DNA from: Hemicentrotus pulcherrimus | Taxonomy: Eukaryota > Echinodermata > Echinoidea > Camarodonta > Strongylocentrotidae | Direction: 5' to 3' | Assembly (NCBI GenBank): GCA_003118195.1 | Contig: BEXV01000305.1 | Coordinates: 135,429 to 199,428 of the forward strand | Length of the DNA stretch: 64,000 nt | Part shown: positions 60,472-64,000 of the stretch, one piece after another | Position numbering within the stretch: position 1 is the stretch's first letter | Layout: every line of letters starts with the position of its first letter | The notes under the pieces: model-generated | Told to the model about the DNA's origin: nothing | Databases searched by the model: none | The model's input: the letters and a program-made list of their open reading frames with translations, nothing else | Program-made: the position numbers and the translations under genes

Positions 60472-61122
60472 ATGTCTCAATTTTGTACGGGAGAAGTAAT
60501 CAAGGAAATAATTTAAATTGAATAGTCCCAATTTCTCCCTTTCATTGAATGCTTTCATATATTGTCAGTATTGTATTTAACAATTTTCTTTACACAAGAC
60601 AATTATTATGAATCAACTTACAATGCAATTATTTTCTTGTATATCAACTTCAATGGCCTGTGCATTTGTTTTCCTACTGAGTATGCAAGAAAGGACATGT
60701 GTGTCTTGGACTTGTACTTTGTAAGCATATAAGTATTGCCACAATAATGTAGATTTAATTGTGCAATTTTTTTAAAACCACTATCTCCAAGTACAGAGAT
60801 GTGGTTTTCTTTTTCTTTTTTTCTTCCTCAATTCCAAGAACTGAAGGGAATTAATCCTATTTATCCTCACTTGAAGTCATGTTTTGTTTTAAGATGAAAG
60901 CTGGATGATGGGTTTAGATAAAAGTCTATTGCATATACCTCGAGAAACAAAGAAGTGATTTGTATGTAAATTATTGCTGAAGTAACAAATAATGTGAAGT
61001 GTGATGCCAATCGTGAGATTTGCGAGATTGCAGAGCCATATGTATTAACTTATTTATATAGTTTAAGTCTCTGCATCCTCGTTAGGCTAGACATGTGTAT
61101 TAGAATGTGCTTATACTCCAGA

Positions 61123-61175
61123 GAAGATGTCTGGAGGAGCAAAAGGCGTTTACATGCCGCAGCTCCTCCGCTTCT
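61123..61175 (+). promoter_or_regulatory. 3' UTR stem-loop
   Basis: GGAGGAGC (61133-61140) pairs perfectly with GCTCCTCC (61162-61169), flanked by AGAAG and CTTCT and with an inner GGC/GCC pair. A plausible RNA hairpin in the NLK 3' UTR. Confidence 0.5.
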
Positions 61176-61659
61176 GATGCATCGTCATGGAGATATATGG
61201 TGTGGTTTCGTGTAAAATGAAAACTGATATAAAGAAGCATATATTCCATATATGTTGGTGCTCCTTCTTTTGCTACGCATGCAAAATTCAAACCAACGAG
61301 AAGCATTGCACTGAGGTATTAGCTGTTGTCACGGCAACGTATAGAATGCTGGATGTGTCGGTCGCATGTTGAAATCCCTGGGAAGTGACCGACAGGTCGT
61401 TGTGTGATTGGTATATTTGTGATCTAGCCATGTTTTGTGATACAACTTAATTTATATGTACATTACTTGATCATTTTGGATATGGGACTAGTTGGGTAGC
61501 TCAGTTGTACATTTTTTTGTAGAAATCGAAGAGAAACGATGATAACAATGCTGCATCAAGCCTGTGTCATTTCATCCTCAATCATTGTCTGGGTGTGAAC
61601 CCACCCATCTTGTTAATGCAATTCTGATGTAAGTAGGGTCATATATAAATAGAAATAGT

Positions 61660-61665
61660 AATAAA
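61660..61665 (+). terminator. Poly(A) signal candidate AATAAA
   Basis: Canonical hexamer about 2.56 kb after the stop, followed within 10-35 nt by GTGTGATATG and a T-rich stretch. This is the best-looking of the four candidates. Confidence 0.45.
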
Positions 61666-62206
61666 GACATTGTGTGATATGTTTCAATTTTTCTGTTTTT
61701 GATTTTTTACTCATACTGATTTATATTTGTGTGTAATATTTGTACGAAGTTTAGCCATGTACGTAATGTATTCAATGGGCACATTGTTGTTTGGTTTGTC
61801 ATGGATATTTGTATCTGTGTGATATGTTTATTTTGATCAGGATATTTCAATTTTCCTTTTGACTTTTATACAGATGTATATTTTTGGGTCGCAAGTTCCA
61901 AAATGTGTGTAGTAAGGTGCAAGAACTTTTGTGTCTAAGCTAAACAAATTATTCTTTGTTCATCTCACAACTTCTTTCCCTTCTTTTTTTTTCTTCCTGG
62001 AAAATAAACAAAATTGAACAGCTGATTTGTTCCCTGATTTCCCTTAACAATTCTGACTTTGTTAATTTTCCTGCTGTTGTTTTATGTGCTTACACATTGG
62101 ACATGGGTATTAAAATATTCAAAGTAACAGATTTTGTTGCTGTTGCTGTTGAAAATAACAAGAGCTACTTGTATATATGAATTAGATCCTTAGCCGATTC
62201 TCCCGT

Positions 62207-62212
62207 AATAAA
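62207..62212 (+). terminator. Poly(A) signal candidate AATAAA
   Basis: Last canonical hexamer before the sequence changes to repeat-bearing flank. It is preceded by a TGTATATA Pumilio-type word at 62170. It would give a 3.1-kb 3' UTR. Confidence 0.3.
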
Positions 62213-64000
62213 CTCAAGATCATGCAAACAAACTTGAATCTCAGCAAAGAAAGATATTGTTAATTTGTTGTTGTTGAAATTTACAGTATTAGGTGGAATG
62301 GATTGTTAACAAGACATGATACACAAGCAACTCGATGTGCTAGCATTGATATATCAACCGTTGAGCACCAGAGGGGTATACAAGCCCTTCTGGCTCTCAA
62401 CACATTATATTAGTACAGTAATATGGACCGGTTTCGCTTCATATATCTAGTAACAAGATTAAAGGCCAAAACCCACCTTCATCACAATAATTGTCATCAC
62501 TCAATGATACCTTTAAAATGGTAGAGGCTTAGTTATCAGAGAGGTTGGCATAGTTGTGTGTTTGGACAGTTAACAAAAGTAAAGCTTTCACTTGTTTGCT
62601 GGTGGATTTCATGAAAGAATATGCATCAAATAACACTAACCATCATAAATATGTACCCTTCATGAAAATATTGTCCAACATAAGTCTTTATTTATGAGTA
62701 ATTGCTTGTGAAATTCTTCAAATTACTGTTTGCATCAACTGTCCGGATAACTAACCTGTCCAAATGCTCGACGTGTGGGTTATTAGATGATGTAGGTCTG
62801 GGCCTGCCGGTGCCTTAGGTAACAAGGCGCTCTTTCTCACAACAACATCACAGGTTTTGAACAAATAACGATCAAGATACATTAATCTTGATCTAAGGAG
62901 ACACGAGAAGAAGAAGAAGAACAAATAACACCTTTCAACATTTCTACCCACTCAGTGCTGCAGCATGCCTAATGTTACAACTTTTTGTGATTGAAAATGT
63001 GTAAGGTTGTGAGGTTGTAATGTAAACTTTTTATCATCTCCATAATCTATTGGGAGAAAGTGCACCAAGTTATCTCAAAATGTCTTAGTTTGAATTGCAA
63101 TGTTGATGCATGACTGGCTGAGTTTTTATTTGTTCCCCCTTGCATGAGCCCATCATGGAAACAGTAACATTACATAGTATATGGCTTTGAGATTCTACAT
63201 TTATATTTCTTTCCATAAAAAGTGTACTACTGGCGTGGGTAGAAACGGCCAAATTCCTGCTCATCTTATGGCAATTTTTCGTAATTGTCAAAATTTAGTG
63301 TGACACCAGGAATCTTTAACAGAATATACATTAAAGTTTCAAAATCGGCTACTTATTGAAAAAGTTTAGATATTGAAAAAGAAATATTTTCATAGTTTAT
63401 ACTACCTATCAGATTTCTGTGAGTGTATTTTCTTTTCATATACCTGGATTTCCTTTAGATCAGTGAGAGTAAAAGATAACTGGAGAAGTTGCCAATTTGA
63501 AGGAAGGAACCAATTAACTCGGTTGTTCAAATATTCCTTGCCATGATGGGAATGTGCGTAGGAAGGGGGTCGTTATTTGAAACTATGGGACTCTGTTTTA
63601 CAACGCAGAATGGCTGAACAAGCAAAAAGGATCATGTAGCAAAACACTTGAACATTCCAAAATCATGAAAGGAAATAGCATGCGAAGAAGTTATAATATT
63701 GACTGCTTTTAGTTAGATTTAGTCACACACTTAACCATCAAATCAAATATCCAAATTCTTTGAATGATTTTTATGTAGTGTTGTAAAGGAATAGAAAGAT
63801 TGTTTTGATAATGTAACTTATTTAGATAGAAAAGAAAGTGAACCTTGAATTAGAATCAATAGATAAAGCATTAATTTGAATATTGATTTGTGCTATTTTG
63901 TATTAAAGAGAATGTTTTGTAGCCTTTTGTACATTTATTTGTATACATTAAGTACAGTCTGTTTTTATCGATGCAAGCAAATGCAAAATCAAGATGTTCA
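62213..64000. other. 3' flank, no gene seen
   Basis: AT-rich sequence with one foldback element (62356-62406). The short reading frames lack domains and look random. I see no start of a neighbouring gene. Confidence 0.6.
62356..62406. repeat. Short foldback element, family A, copy 8
   Basis: A shortened member: CGTTGAGCACCAGAGGGGTA and AGCCCTTCTGGCTCTCAAC separated by only a few bases. Lies in the 3' flank of NLK. Confidence 0.7.

Larger units (their letters stand above)
59105..62212 (+). other. Probable NLK 3' UTR
   Basis: AT-rich sequence after the stop codon without a recognisable coding exon. AATAAA signals occur at 60466-60471, 61660-61665, 62003-62008 and 62207-62212. The one at 61660 is followed by a G/T-rich stretch (GTGTGATATGTTTC) and is my preferred cleavage signal. 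A stem-loop lies at 61123-61175 and a Pumilio-type TGTATATA at 62170-62177. The true 3' end cannot be fixed from sequence alone. Confidence 0.6.

Overview
This is eukaryotic DNA. It is AT-rich, intron-rich and full of microsatellites and short foldback repeats. The dense TACATGTA / GTACATGTAC palindromes, the frequent TAGGCCTA-type words, the MITE-like elements and one apparent haplotype duplication fit a highly polymorphic marine deuterostome, most likely a sea urchin. The species call is inference. The identity of the single gene is not.

One protein-coding gene is supported: a plus-strand orthologue of Nemo-like kinase (NLK), an atypical MAP kinase of the CMGC group. Ten exons between 25944 and 59104 splice in frame with no stop into 374 residues (1126 nt, the first base completing a codon from an upstream exon). 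They run from the end of the glycine-rich loop to the stop codon. They contain the VALKK lysine, the helix-C Glu, the HRDIKPGN catalytic loop, DFG, the NLK-type T-Q-E activation motif, the CMGC C-lobe, the Cys-rich C-terminal extension and the NLK tail with its PPSP site. The exon(s) for the N-terminus and the glycine loop were not found in 1-25943 and probably lie upstream of the window, so that stretch is best read as intron 1.

Layout: 1-25943 is presumed intron 1, with purine and pyrimidine tracts, a near-perfect 71-bp hairpin, a 385/393-bp tandem duplication joined by one N, and several GC-richer candidate regulatory blocks. 25944-34064 holds the first two exons, separated by a 7.9-kb intron with a 689-bp assembly gap. 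34065-39278 is an intron with the sequence signature of the minor (U12) spliceosome. 39279-53103 holds seven more exons, with three copies of a tRNA-bearing mobile element, a second gap (44767-45481), a three-copy minisatellite and foldback elements. 53104-59049 is a long last intron with a degenerate GGTGCACC-type repeat and a foldback MITE. 59050-59104 is the last, 18-codon coding exon. The 3' UTR follows with several AATAAA signals up to about 62.2 kb, and the rest is 3' flank without recognisable genes.

The most interesting observations are the U12-type intron in NLK; the roughly 555-bp terminal-inverted-repeat element carrying an internal tRNA-Leu-like unit with Pol III boxes; an approximately 80-bp foldback family with about eight copies in 64 kb; the close packing of one kinase exon between two such insertions; and an in-frame TGA at the last donor site, so that intron retention would remove the regulatory tail.
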